Assembly: GCF_013372265.1 (NCBI RefSeq)
Contig: NZ_CP054051.1
Location: 2,008,596-2,072,595 of the forward strand
Direction: 5' to 3'
DNA: 64,000 nucleotides
Origin: Aliarcobacter cibarius
GTDB taxonomy: Bacteria; Campylobacterota; Campylobacteria; Campylobacterales; Arcobacteraceae
The first letter of the stretch is position 1, and each line of letters starts with the position of its first letter. The notes beneath the pieces are model-generated. The model was given only the letters and a program-made list of their open reading frames with translations, did not search any database and was not told where the DNA came from. Positions 36,653 through 49,500 of the stretch are shown here, in pieces. The translations under genes and the position numbers were made by a program.

Positions 36653-37846
36653 ATGCAAAATGATGCAAAAAAAATTTGGATAACTATAATTGCTGCTTCT
36701 TTAATTTTAGCAATTACTATGGGTGTACGACAAAGTTTAGGACTTTTTGTAGAACCTATAGATAATTCAACTTCTCTTGATATTGTATCTATCAGTTTTG
36801 CATTGGCAATTGGTCAACTAGTTTGGGGATTTATTCAACCTCTTTTTGGAGCAGTTGCTGATAAAAGAGGATCTTTTGGAGTTCTAGTTTTAGGTGCTAT
36901 TGTAATGTCTTTAGGTCTTGTTCTTGTACCTTTTGCAAACACTGATTTCACTTTGATGCTAACTCTTGGAATTTTATGTTCAGCTGGTGCTGCTGCTGGA
37001 AGTTTTTCTATTTTAATTGGAGCAACTGCAAAAAATTTACCTGCAAATAAAAGATCTTTTGCAAGTGGTTTTATAAATGCAGGTGGTTCATTTGGTCAAT
37101 TTATTTTTGCTCCAATTACACAAGTAGTAATAAATGGTTTAGGTTGGATTTGGGCTATGATTACTCTTGCGCTTTCAACTCTTCTTACTATTCCCCTTGC
37201 AAAAACATTAACTTCACAAAACAAAAAAGAACAAATAAAAATAGATAATCCTGAAGATGAATTAAAATTAAAAAATCAAATATATATTGCACTAAAAGAC
37301 AAAAGCTATATTTGTCTACATTTAGGATTTTTTACTTGTGGCTTTCATGTTGCTTTTTTATCTACGCATCTTCCAGGGGAAGTTGCACTTTGTGGACATA
37401 GCGCTAGTGTTTCAGCATTTTCTTTAGCCTTGATTGGTTTTTTTAATATTTTTGGAAGTTTATATGCAGGATATTTAGGAACTAAATATAAAATGAAGTA
37501 CATTTTAACTGTAATGTATGCAAGTAGAGCTTTAATGATAATTGCTTATATGTTAGCTCCAAAAACTGAACTTACATTTTATATTTTTGCAATATCTTTA
37601 GGATTTACTTGGCTTGCAACGGTTCCTCCAACAGCTGGAATAGTAGCTAAACTTTTTGGTACAAAATATCTAGGTACTCTTTTTGGATTAACACTTTTAA
37701 GCCATCAAACTGGTGGATTTTTAGGAGCATTTTTAGGTGGTTTAAATATGAATCATACAGGTGATTTTACTTGGATGTGGTACTTAGATATTGTATTAGC
37801 TATTTTTGCAGCACTTATAAATTTACCAATAAAAGAAGAAAAATAG
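36653..37846 (+). CDS. MFS transporter
   Basis: This 397-residue inner-membrane protein has about 12 membrane segments and the MFS loop motif GAVADKRGSFGVLV between segments 2 and 3. The start MQNDAKKIWITIIAASLILAITMGVRQSLGLFVEP resembles the oxalate/formate antiporter-like and cyanate-transporter-like branch. The substrate cannot be told. The Shine-Dalgarno GGAG precedes the ATG. The last 140 bases of the gene lie in a 227-bp segment that is repeated beyond the neighbouring IS1634-type element, but the gene itself is whole. Confidence 0.8.
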   Translation: MQNDAKKIWITIIAASLILAITMGVRQSLGLFVEPIDNSTSLDIVSISFALAIGQLVWGFIQPLFGAVADKRGSFGVLVLGAIVMSLGLVLVPFANTDFTLMLTLGILCSAGAAAGSFSILIGATAKNLPANKRSFASGFINAGGSFGQFIFAPITQVVINGLGWIWAMITLALSTLLTIPLAKTLTSQNKKEQIKIDNPEDELKLKNQIYIALKDKSYICLHLGFFTCGFHVAFLSTHLPGEVALCGHSASVSAFSLALIGFFNIFGSLYAGYLGTKYKMKYILTVMYASRALMIIAYMLAPKTELTFYIFAISLGFTWLATVPPTAGIVAKLFGTKYLGTLFGLTLLSHQTGGFLGAFLGGLNMNHTGDFTWMWYLDIVLAIFAALINLPIKEEK

Positions 37847-37933
37847 AATTCATTTAATTTTTTGGAATGATTATTTCAAAAAAAGCACCATCATCTTTAT
37901 TTGATGCTTTTAATTTTCCTTCCATATTTTTCT
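37707..37933. repeat. 227-bp direct repeat, left copy (IS1634-type target duplication)
   Basis: These 227 bases recur without visible difference at 39593-39819, directly on the other side of the IS. They contain the last 47 or so codons of the MFS gene and the 3' end of the convergent histidine kinase gene. In this left copy the kinase part (about 37854-37933) is a non-functional tail fragment. Confidence 0.9.
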
Positions 37934-39592
37934 CCTGACTTCATCACTTTTTGAGAAAGCACCTAATAAACACTTTATAAAGCCCATCATTAAGGGATTT
38001 TAATTTTCAACTTGGGTGACCCACTGTATAATATTGTATGTTTATTCGTAAAAAAAGAAATGCAAGTGGTAGTGTAAGTGTTCAAATAATAGAAAAAATT
38101 GGAAGAAACAATAAAATAGTGCAAACTATTGGTTCATCTAAAGATATTGATGAAATTGAAGTTTTATATCAAGAGGGATTAAAACTTATTCCACAACTAA
38201 CTAAACAACCTTTATTAGATTTATTTCCAAATGATAATAGTGAAAATATAATAGATATCTTTGTTAAAAACTTATCAACAAATAGTATTGTTTGTATTGG
38301 TCCTGAATTAATTATCGCAAGATTATTTGATTATATAGGATTCAGTAATATCGTAGATGATGAACTTTTAAAACATCTTGTAATAACAAGATTAATAAAT
38401 CCAGGAAGTAAATTAAAAGTTATTGAGTATCTAAAACGTTATAGAAATATAGATATGGATATTATGAAAATTTATAGATTTATGGATAAATTTCATTTAA
38501 AATACAAAGAAGAGATTGAAGAAGTTGCATTTAATCACACAAAAAAAATATTAGGTAAAATTACTGTTTTATTTTACGATGTTACAACACTTTACTTTGA
38601 AAGTGAAGATGAGGATGATTTAAGAAGAATTGGATTTAGTAAAGATGGTAAATTTCAATCTCCACAAATAATGCTTGGACTGTTAGTTGGAGAACAAGGT
38701 TATCCAATAGGTTATGATATTTATGAGGGGAATAGCTATGAAGGAAATACCTTTATACCAATACTTCAAAAATTTGAAAAGAAATTTAATTTACAAAAAC
38801 CAATTGTAATAGCTGATTCTGGATTATTATCTAAAAACAATATAGAACAATTAAAAGCTCATAACTATAAATATATCTTAGGTGCTAGAATTAAAAATGA
38901 AAATCATATTACAAAAAGTAAAATATTATCTTTAAATCTTGATGAAAATAATGCTATTGCAACAGTTGCAAAAAGTGATGATATACTTGTATTGTCGTAT
39001 ACAGATAAAAGAGCAAAAAAAGATAAATATAATAGAGAAAAAGGATTAGCAAGATTAGAAAAAAGAGTTAAATCAGGAAAACTTACAAAAGATCAAATCA
39101 ATAGTAGAGGATATAATAAATATCTACATTTAGAAAATGAAATAGAAGTTACAATTGATTATGATAAATTTAATGAAGATGCTCTTTGGGATGGATTAAA
39201 AGGTTATATCACAAATACAACACTTAGTCCAAATGAAGTAATTGAAAACTACTCAAATCTTTGGCAAATAGAAAGAGCATTTAGAATTTCCAAAACTGAT
39301 TTAAAAATAAGACCAATCCATCATTATTTAAAACATAGAATTGAAGCTCATATTTCAATATCATTTATTGCATATACAGTTTATAAAGAACTTGAAAGGA
39401 TTATTAAACTTCATGATAAAAACTTATCGGTTCAAATAGCACTCGAAGAGATAAAAACAATCTATGGGTTAGAATATACAAATCCACTTACACATAAGAA
39501 AAAATTTGAAGTGTTGAAACTCAATGAAATACAACTAAAAATCCAAAATATTATTGAAATTGAACTTGGGTGCCTCGAATGATGAAGTCAGG
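37934..39592 (+). mobile_element. IS1634-family insertion sequence
   Basis: This 1659-bp element has 13-bp perfect terminal inverted repeats (CCTGACTTCATCA and its complement) and one transposase gene. It is bordered exactly by 227-bp direct repeats. IS1634 of Mycoplasma mycoides and IS1549 of Mycobacterium smegmatis are known to make long, variable target duplications, so this fits the family. A TATAAT stretch just before the transposase start is a plausible promoter. Confidence 0.88.
38038..39582 (+). CDS. IS1634-family transposase
   Basis: This 514-residue DDE transposase is intact. The N-terminus MFIRKKRNASGSVSVQIIEK and VQTIGSSKD are typical of the IS1634 family. The likely triad is Asp181 in VLFYDVTTLYFE, Asp260 in IVIADSGLLSK and Glu412 in YSNLWQIERAFRISKTDL, followed by IRPIHHYLKHRIEAHISI. 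The stop codon lies just inside the right inverted repeat. Long duplications suggest the enzyme makes widely staggered cuts, which is known for the family and not visible here. Confidence 0.88.
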   Translation: MFIRKKRNASGSVSVQIIEKIGRNNKIVQTIGSSKDIDEIEVLYQEGLKLIPQLTKQPLLDLFPNDNSENIIDIFVKNLSTNSIVCIGPELIIARLFDYIGFSNIVDDELLKHLVITRLINPGSKLKVIEYLKRYRNIDMDIMKIYRFMDKFHLKYKEEIEEVAFNHTKKILGKITVLFYDVTTLYFESEDEDDLRRIGFSKDGKFQSPQIMLGLLVGEQGYPIGYDIYEGNSYEGNTFIPILQKFEKKFNLQKPIVIADSGLLSKNNIEQLKAHNYKYILGARIKNENHITKSKILSLNLDENNAIATVAKSDDILVLSYTDKRAKKDKYNREKGLARLEKRVKSGKLTKDQINSRGYNKYLHLENEIEVTIDYDKFNEDALWDGLKGYITNTTLSPNEVIENYSNLWQIERAFRISKTDLKIRPIHHYLKHRIEAHISISFIAYTVYKELERIIKLHDKNLSVQIALEEIKTIYGLEYTNPLTHKKKFEVLKLNEIQLKIQNIIEIELGCLE

Positions 39593-39819
39593 AAACTGGT
39601 GGATTTTTAGGAGCATTTTTAGGTGGTTTAAATATGAATCATACAGGTGATTTTACTTGGATGTGGTACTTAGATATTGTATTAGCTATTTTTGCAGCAC
39701 TTATAAATTTACCAATAAAAGAAGAAAAATAGAATTCATTTAATTTTTTGGAATGATTATTTCAAAAAAAGCACCATCATCTTTATTTGATGCTTTTAAT
39801 TTTCCTTCCATATTTTTCT
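39593..39819. repeat. 227-bp direct repeat, right copy
   Basis: Copy of 37707-37933. It begins with a second, unexpressed 3' end of the MFS gene (to about 39732) and supplies the genuine 3' end of the histidine kinase gene. Confidence 0.9.
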
Positions 39820-40519
39820 CTATAATAAGTTTTGACATAAAAAGACCAATACCTGATCCATTATGTTTTTGATATGTAAAAAATGGCTCAAATATTGTCT
39901 CAATTGGACTTACTTTTATCCCACCTGCATTATCTTCTATCGTTACAACAATGTTATTTTTTTCTTCAAAAATTGTTATTTTAATATAAGGATCTTCAAT
40001 TTTTCTAGAAATCAACTCATCTTTTGCATTATTTATAAGATTTATTAAAACCTGAGAAAACTCATTTTTGTATCCAAATAATTCTGGATTCTTTTTAAGA
40101 ATGATATCTAATTTAATACTATGTGCTTTTAATCCCGCACTTACTATATTAACAACTGAATTAATTTGTTCTAAAATATTAAATCTAATTTTTTCTTTAT
40201 CATTTGAAAAAAAGTCTCTAAAGTCATCTATAGTATCTGACATAAATTTTGTAATACTATTTAACTTCTCAATAGCTTGTAGAATTTCGTTATTATCTAC
40301 TTTTTTTCCCAGAATAATCTTACCCTCAATTGGTAAAAAAATTGAATTTATCTCCATTAGTGGTTGTCTCCACTGATGTGATATATTTCCTAACATTTCA
40401 CCAAGTGAAGCTAATTTAGCTTGTTGAAATAATATCTTATCTTTTTCTCTACTTTTTTCAACTTCTTCTTTTATTCTTCTTTCTAGCTCTAAAAAATCAT
40501 CAATCTTAGTTTGTCTCAT
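39740..40519 (-). CDS. Soluble histidine kinase downstream of the adhesin
   Basis: This 259-residue protein has no membrane segment and no recognised sensor domain. A coiled coil (about 8-35) leads into the phosphoacceptor helix LGNISHQWRQPLMEI with His48, then DDFRDFFSNDKEK. The ATPase domain shows the N box VLINLINNAKDEL, the G1 box IEDNAGGI and the G2 box GSGIGLFMSKLI. It may receive signals through a partner protein. It follows the adhesin in the same direction, with a hairpin and 44 bases between. The dimerisation domain closely resembles that of the kinase at 62034. Its last codons lie in the 227-bp repeat but are complete. Confidence 0.83.
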   Translation of the reverse strand: MRQTKIDDFLELERRIKEEVEKSREKDKILFQQAKLASLGEMLGNISHQWRQPLMEINSIFLPIEGKIILGKKVDNNEILQAIEKLNSITKFMSDTIDDFRDFFSNDKEKIRFNILEQINSVVNIVSAGLKAHSIKLDIILKKNPELFGYKNEFSQVLINLINNAKDELISRKIEDPYIKITIFEEKNNIVVTIEDNAGGIKVSPIETIFEPFFTYQKHNGSGIGLFMSKLIIEKNMEGKLKASNKDDGAFFEIIIPKN

Positions 40520-40533
40520 TTGTTTCCTATTTT

Positions 40534-40561
40534 TATATAAGTGAGAAATCTCACTTATATA
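40534..40561 (-). terminator. Hairpin after the adhesin stop codon
   Basis: A perfect 13-bp stem (40534-40546 with 40549-40561) with a two-base loop lies directly after the adhesin stop codon. The sequence after it on the minus strand is A-rich rather than U-rich, so it may be a partial terminator or an RNA-stability element between the adhesin and kinase genes. Confidence 0.5.
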
Positions 40562-40563
40562 TT

Positions 40564-43500
40564 TTATATGTTAGTAATATCTATTTCATCATCTATTAAT
40601 AATTTAACTGTTGAATTTGTACCTTTACCTACATATTCTTTATATCCATTGCTAGTTGCTTTAACGTCCCATTCATTTAGATTTAATTGAACTTTATCTC
40701 CTTTATCTCCTTTTATTACAAGTTCTTTATCATTTAAATCTAAGATATCTTTAAAATCAACTTTTAATTTATCTGTTGTTTTTCCATTTTCCATGTCTAT
40801 AATATCAGTTGTTTTTGTAATAACTTTAGATAAATCAATATCCTCTCCTGTTAATTTTTGGATATTTTCAGCTTTTCCTGTTACAACTTTTACTTCAGCT
40901 TCAATATCATATTTTACTTTATCACCATTATTATCACTAGCTTCAACATTAAATACTTTAATTTCTTCTGTAAATTTAGATGATTTGGCATAATATTTAT
41001 AATCTCCTGTATCAAAGTCTACTGTTAATTTAATATTATTAGTACCAGAGATAATACCATCTTTAGGGAATGTATCTTTTGTATATTGTTTTCCTTCAAA
41101 TGTTATAATATCAGCAGTAATTTTTTCATCTCCCCCAATAACATTATCCAGGAAATTTCCTTCAACTAATAGCTCTTGAACTGTATCTTCTAACGTTTTA
41201 CTCAATTGTTCAGCATTACTAATAATTGTAACATCATTAGATACAGCATTTAAATGTGTATTTAATGCATTTGTTCCAATTCCAATAGCATATGACTTAT
41301 CAATAGCTAATTCTTTAAACTGTTTTGATAACGTTGAATTTACACTATTAGCATTAGTATTTAGTATCCAGTTACCTTTAGCATCTTGTTTCATTCCATA
41401 ATTTGGTTGCCCATCAGATACAAAATAAGAAACCGTTTTCCCTTCATTATATGGTACAGGTTTAATATTATTAATAATTTTTAATAATGCATCATCATAA
41501 TTTGTCATATTTTTAGTAGAAATACTATTTATTAAATTTATAGCTGTTTTTGCATCAACCCAAGCACCTTTAATCTCTCCATAATCACTAAATGTAGTTA
41601 AGAATACTTTAACTTCTCCCAATTGAGTATATTTATTTACTAAATTAACCATTGCTGCTTTAGCAAGTGTTATTGGGTTTCCGGACATACTTCCAGAATT
41701 ATCAATAGTTAATATTAAATTATATTTAAATGTATTCATTTTAGCTTGTTCAGATTCACTTAACGCATAAAGTGTTGCATCACTTTCTACTGCTTCTTTT
41801 GATTTATTCAAGCTACAAGGAGCTTCAGAACTTGCTGTTGCCGTAATTTTTAAATCTACATAATTTGTACCTGCTGGAACTATCATTTTTACATTACTAT
41901 AATCAATTGCTTTAGAACCTGCTGGAATTTCAACCTCCCAAACACCATTTCCTAAATTTTTCATATTTGGTAAATCAAAACTTGCACCTTCTGGAACATT
42001 ACTGATTTTTACACTTAATACTCCTGAATTATCTTTTAATGCTGCTCCAAAATTAACATTATAAACTTCTCCTGCTATAGTTCCATTATTGTCTACAACT
42101 ACTTCATTATACTCTATAGAATTAACTAAATAATCATCATTTGCTCCATTTGCTGAAAATCTTATTTCATCAAATAATGAACCATTCGATGGCTTTAAGC
42201 TAAATGGTCCATCTATAGTATCTGTTAAACCTTTTTGTATTGCTGTTCCAACTAAAATTCCATTTTTATAGAATGAAATTTTTGCAGTTTCACTAGATGC
42301 TAACCAAGAAAACTTAACATTTACATCTGTAACTTTATTATCAAACTTAACTCTTATTTCTTCAGATTTACCATTTAAATACCCAATTTCATTACTATCA
42401 CCTGAAGAAGCTCCTTTTACACCAAATCCTGATATATTTGATGAAGAAACTATTGACATTTCTCCTTTTGCACCATTTAAATCATAAGCTCCAATTGTAT
42501 AACCTTTTGAAGTTATACTAGCATTTTGATAATTTATAGTTGATGTATTGACTACATCTATATTAGCTGTTGGTGTATATATTTCAGTTATAACAGAAAC
42601 TTTTAATCCTACATCTAAAGATGTCATATCTCCATTATTATCACTTACATTTACTTTAAATCCTACATTTTCAACACTAAATTTAGATGATTTAGCATAA
42701 TATTTATAGTCTCCTGTATTAAAATCAAATGTTAATTTAATTTTATTATCTCCTGTAATTACTCCATTTGCAGGGAAAGTATCTTTTGTATAAGTTTTAC
42801 CATCTACAATTATACTGTCAATTTTTACTTTTGGATCTCCTCCAAAAATATTGTCGCTAACAGTCCCTTCATAGATTAATTCCTGTACTGTTCCTTCTAA
42901 AGCATCACTTAATTGATTAGCATTACTAATTATAGTTACATCGTTTGCAATATTTTTTAAATGAGTATTTAATTCATTAGTCCCAATACCTATAGCATAT
43001 GATTTATCAATATCTAAATTTTTCCATTGATCAGATATTATTTTAGTAACTGACTCAGTGGCTGAACCATTTCCTGATATTACCCATTCTCCATTCGAAT
43101 TTTTAACCATTTTATATGTTGGATTACCATCACTTACAAAATATGAGATAGTTTTTCCATCTAAAGGAGCCGGATTTTTACTTAATACATTAATATTTTT
43201 TAATATTGCATCGTCATAATTCGTTCCACCACCAGCTGTAATTTGATTTATTAGATTTATAGCTTCTGATGGATTTACCCATATTCCTTTAATTTCACCA
43301 TATGAATTGAAAACGTTTAGTAGAACTTTAACTTCACCTAGATTACTATATTTATTTACTAAATTAACCATAGCAGCTTTTGCTAAAGTCATAGGAGTAC
43401 CATTCATACTTCCAGAATTATCAAGAGTAATTACAAGATTGTACTTAAATGATTCCATACAAACTTGATTATTCTCTCCTACTCCATAAACTGTAGCATC

Positions 43501-46500
43501 ACTTGATTCTGCTGTTTTAAAATTTTTACCATCAATATTATCATTTGTTTCTGTAGCAGTTGCTGTAATTTTTAAATTTACCCAATCTGTTCCTTTCGGT
43601 ACATTATTCATAACTAAAGTGTCAGATATAGAAGTTACCCCTACTGGAACTTTTACATTCCATGAACCATCTGTGTTTTTTGTAACTTCATATTTTGTAC
43701 TTGTTAATTCCGCACCATTTGGAACGTTACTAATTTTAACCGTTAAAATCTCACTTCCATCAGTATCTGTTAGTTCTGCATCAATTTTAACAGTGTATTC
43801 TCCTGAAGATAGTTTTACTGCATCAATGCTTGTCGTTGGAGTATCAGCAACCGCTGTAACAATAATTTCAGTTTTAGCTTCCACTGTAGCCCATTGTGTT
43901 CCATCATAAACTAAGAACTCAAAGTTTCCATCTTCATCTGTATTTGTATTTGGTTTAAATACTAATTTCCCATTGTCAATATCAACTCTATTTATCTCTT
44001 GTCCTGCTTTAACTACCGTACCATTCAATAATAATTGTCCATTAGTTGGTATTTCAACTATTTTAACTTTTGTTATTATTGTTAATGGTGTACCAAAGTC
44101 ATTAATATTTATAATGTATGAAGTATCCTCTTTTGTTGAGAAGCTATCATCTGTTGTTAATTTATAATCATTATCAATAATATATCCAACTGCTGTTGAA
44201 TTACCTACTGTTACACTTAAACTCTCTGTATCCTCTATTATTTTATCATCAATAGTTTTTACTGTTACTTCAAAGCTTGTTACTCCTGCTGGTACTGTTA
44301 TTTTTCCTGTAGCTGGATCATATGTTACACCATTTGTAAACGATACATTATTAGTTGTAAAGTCTTTACCTGCTTCTGCTGTTCCATTATTTATTACAAA
44401 GTCATATGTTTGTGGGTTTACACTATCTGTTACTGTTACAGTAAATACTAAATCTTCACCCTCAACTGCTACTGCACCTTTTGTCCCTAGGCTTGGATCT
44501 TGTGGATCTAATGGTTTACTTGGATCTTGTGGATCTGTCGGTACTTGTGGATCTGGATCTTTTGGATCTTTTGGTACGATTACAGCCTCTGGTTTATCAT
44601 TATCTAATATTGTTCCAGTTACTGTTTTATCTACATTCCCTACTTTTACAGTTAACGTATAATCTTCTGTGTTCTCTATTGTTTTATCATCATATGTTTT
44701 TACTTCTACTACAAAGTTTGTCTCACCTGCTGGTACTTTTACACTATATGTACCATCTGCATTTGGACTTACTGTTACTTTTGATCCATCTGCATATTTA
44801 ATTACTATAGCTTGTGTCTCACTTGGATTTAGGAAATCTTTTCCTTTCTCTGCTGTTGCACCTGTTAGAGTAACTGTTACTGTTTGATCTTTTGAAGACT
44901 CTGTTAAACTTACTTTAAATTCAGCTGTTTCACCTTCAGTTACAGTTGCACCTTTTGAGTCTAAATCTTTTGGATCAGTTGGATCTTTTGGATCTGGATC
45001 TGGATCTACTGTTATATCTTCTTTATCATTATCAATAATATATCCAACTGCTGTTGAATTACCTACTGTTACACTTAAACTCTCTGTATCCTCTATTATT
45101 TTATCATCAATAGTTTTTACTGTTACTTCAAAGCTTGTTACTCCTGCTGGTACTGTTATTTTTCCTGTAGCTGGATCATATGTTACACCATTTGTAAACG
45201 ATACATTATTAGTTGTAAAGTCTTTACCTGCTTCTGCTGTTCCATTATTTATTACAAAGTCATATGTTTGTGGGTTTACACTATCTGTTACTGTTACAGT
45301 AAATACTAAATCTTCACCCTCAACTGCTACTGCACCTTTTGTCCCTAGGCTTGGATCTTGTGGATCTAATGGTTTACTTGGATCTTGTGGATCTGTCGGT
45401 ACTTGTGGATCTGGATCTTTTGGATCTTTTGGTACGATTACAGCCTCTGGTTTATCATTATCTAATATTGTTCCAGTTACTGTTTTATCTACATTCCCTA
45501 CTTTTACAGTTAACGTATAATCTTCTGTGTTCTCTATTGTTTTATCATCATATGTTTTTACTTCTACTACAAAGTTTGTCTCACCTGCTGGTACTTTTAC
45601 ACTATATGTACCATCTGCATTTGGACTTACTGTTACTTTTGATCCATCTGCATATTTAATTACTATAGCTTGTGTCTCACTTGGATTTAGGAAATCTTTT
45701 CCTTTCTCTGCTGTTGCACCTGTTAGAGTAACTGTTACTGTTTGATCTTTTGAAGACTCTGTTAAACTTACTTTAAATTCAGCTGTTTCACCTTCAGTTA
45801 CAGTTGCACCTTTTGAGTCTAAATCTTTTGGATCAGTTGGATCTTTTGGATCTGGATCTGGATCTACTGTTATATCTTCTTTATCATTATCAATAATATA
45901 TCCAACTGCTGTTGAATTACCTACTGTTACACTTAAACTCTCTGTATCCTCTATTATTTTATCATCAATAGTTTTTACTGTTACTTCAAAGCTTGTTACT
46001 CCTGCTGGTACTGTTATTTTTCCTGTAGCTGGATCATATGTTACACCATTTGTAAACGATACATTATTAGTTGTAAAGTCTTTACCTGCTTCTGCTGTTC
46101 CATTATTTATTACAAAGTCATATGTTTGTGGGTTTACACTATCTGTTACTGTTACAGTAAATACTAAATCTTCACCCTCAACTGCTACTGCACCTTTTGT
46201 CCCTAGGCTTGGATCTTGTGGATCTAATGGTTTACTTGGATCTTGTGGATCTGTCGGTACTTGTGGATCTGGATCTTTTGGATCTTTTGGTACGATTACA
46301 GCCTCTGGTTTATCATTATCTAATATTGTTCCAGTTACTGTTTTATCTACATTCCCTACTTTTACAGTTAACGTATAATCTTCTGTGTTCTCTATTGTTT
46401 TATCATCATATGTTTTTACTTCTACTACAAAGTTTGTCTCACCTGCTGGTACTTTTACACTATATGTACCATCTGCATTTGGACTTACTGTTACTTTTGA

Positions 46501-49500
46501 TCCATCTGCATATTTAATTACTATAGCTTGTGTCTCACTTGGATTTAGGAAATCTTTTCCTTTCTCTGCTGTTGCACCTGTTAGAGTAACTGTTACTGTT
46601 TGATCTTTTGAAGACTCTGTTAAACTTACTTTAAATTCAGCTGTTTCACCTTCAGTTACAGTTGCACCTTTTGAGTCTAAATCTTTTGGATCAGTTGGAT
46701 CTTTTGGATCTGGATCTGGATCTACTGTTATATCTTCTTTATCATTATCAATAATATATCCAACTGCTGTTGAATTACCTACTGTTACACTTAAACTCTC
46801 TGTATCCTCTATTATTTTATCATCAATAGTTTTTACTGTTACTTCAAAGCTTGTTACTCCTGCTGGTACTGTTATTTTTCCTGTAGCTGGATCATATGTT
46901 ACACCATTTGTAAACGATACATTATTAGTTGTAAAGTCTTTACCTGCTTCTGCTGTTCCATTATTTATTACAAAGTCATATGTTTGTGGGTTTACACTAT
47001 CTGTTACTGTTACAGTAAATACTAAATCTTCACCCTCAACTGCTACTGCACCTTTTGTCCCTAGGCTTGGATCTTGTGGATCTAATGGTTTACTTGGATC
47101 TTGTGGATCTGTCGGTACTTGTGGATCTGGATCTTTTGGATCTTTTGGTACGATTACAGCCTCTGGTTTATCATTATCTAATATTGTTCCAGTTACTGTT
47201 TTATCTACATTCCCTACTTTTACAGTTAACGTATAATCTTCTGTGTTCTCTATTGTTTTATCATCATATGTTTTTACTTCTACTACAAAGTTTGTCTCAC
47301 CTGCTGGTACTTTTACACTATATGTACCATCTGCATTTGGACTTACTGTTACTTTTGATCCATCTGCATATTTAATTACTATAGCTTGTGTCTCACTTGG
47401 ATTTAGGAAATCTTTTCCTTTCTCTGCTGTTGCACCTGTTAGAGTAACTGTTACTGTTTGATCTTTTGAAGACTCTGTTAAACTTACTTTAAATTCAGCT
47501 GTTTCACCTTCAGTTACAGTTGCACCTTTTGAGTCTAAATCTTTTGGATCAGTTGGATCTTTTGGATCTGGATCTGGATCTACTGTTATATCTTCTTTAT
47601 CATTATCAATAATATATCCAACTGCTGTTGAATTACCTACTGTTACACTTAAACTCTCTGTATCCTCTATTATTTTATCATCAATAGTTTTTACTGTTAC
47701 TTCAAAGCTTGTTACTCCTGCTGGTACTGTTATTTTTCCTGTAGCTGGATCATATGTTACACCATTTGTAAACGATACATTATTAGTTGTAAAGTCTTTA
47801 CCTGCTTCTGCTGTTCCATTATTTATTACAAAGTCATATGTTTGTGGGTTTACACTATCTGTTACTGTTACAGTAAATACTAAATCTTCACCCTCAACTG
47901 CTACTGCACCTTTTGTCCCTAGGCTTGGATCTTGTGGATCTAATGGTTTACTTGGATCTTGTGGATCTGTCGGTACTTGTGGATCTGGATCTTTTGGATC
48001 TTTTGGTACGATTACAGCCTCTGGTTTATCATTATCTAATATTGTTCCAGTTACTGTTTTATCTACATTCCCTACTTTTACAGTTAACGTATAATCTTCT
48101 GTGTTCTCTATTGTTTTATCATCATATGTTTTTACTTCTACTACAAAGTTTGTCTCACCTGCTGGTACTTTTACACTATATGTACCATCTGCATTTGGAC
48201 TTACTGTTACTTTTGATCCATCTGCATATTTAATTACTATAGCTTGTGTCTCACTTGGATTTAGGAAATCTTTTCCTTTCTCTGCTGTTGCACCTGTTAG
48301 AGTAACTGTTACTGTTTGATCTTTTGAAGACTCTGTTAAACTTACTTTAAATTCAGCTGTTTCACCTTCAGTTACAGTTGCACCTTTTGAGTCTAAATCT
48401 TTTGGATCAGTTGGATCTTTTGGATCTGGATCTGGATCTACTGTTATATCTTCTTTATCATTATCAATAATATATCCAACTGCTGTTGAATTACCTACTG
48501 TTACACTTAAACTCTCTGTATCCTCTATTATTTTATCATCAATAGTTTTTACTGTTACTTCAAAGCTTGTTACTCCTGCTGGTACTGTTATTTTTCCTGT
48601 AGCTGGATCATATGTTACACCATTTGTAAACGATACATTATTAGTTGTAAAGTCTTTACCTGCTTCTGCTGTTCCATTATTTATTACAAAGTCATATGTT
48701 TGTGGGTTTACACTATCTGTTACTGTTACAGTAAATACTAAATCTTCACCCTCAACTGCTACTGCACCTTTTGTCCCTAGGCTTGGATCTTGTGGATCTA
48801 ATGGTTTACTTGGATCTTGTGGATCTGTCGGTACTTGTGGATCTGGATCTTTTGGATCTTTTGGTACGATTACAGCCTCTGGTTTATCATTATCTAATAT
48901 TGTTCCAGTTACTGTTTTATCTACATTCCCTACTTTTACAGTTAACGTATAATCTTCTGTGTTCTCTATTGTTTTATCATCATATGTTTTTACTTCTACT
49001 ACAAAGTTTGTCTCACCTGCTGGTACTTTTACACTATATGTACCATCTGCATTTGGACTTACTGTTACTTTTGATCCATCTGCATATTTAATTACTATAG
49101 CTTGTGTCTCACTTGGATTTAGGAAATCTTTTCCTTTCTCTGCTGTTGCACCTGTTAGAGTAACTGTTACTGTTTGATCTTTTGAAGACTCTGTTAAACT
49201 TACTTTAAATTCAGCTGTTTCACCTTCAGTTACAGTTGCACCTTTTGAGTCTAAATCTTTTGGATCAGTTGGATCTTTTGGATCTGGATCTGGATCTACT
49301 GTTATATCTTCTTTATCATTATCAATAATATATCCAACTGCTGTTGAATTACCTACTGTTACACTTAAACTCTCTGTATCCTCTATTATTTTATCATCAA
49401 TAGTTTTTACTGTTACTTCAAAGCTTGTTACTCCTGCTGGTACTGTTATTTTTCCTGTAGCTGGATCATATGTTACACCATTTGTAAACGATACATTATT

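Noticed and set aside
40564-43600. RTX calcium-binding nonapeptide array at the adhesin C-terminus
   Set aside because: Glycine- and aspartate-rich segments are present, but no GGxGxDxxx repeats could be found.
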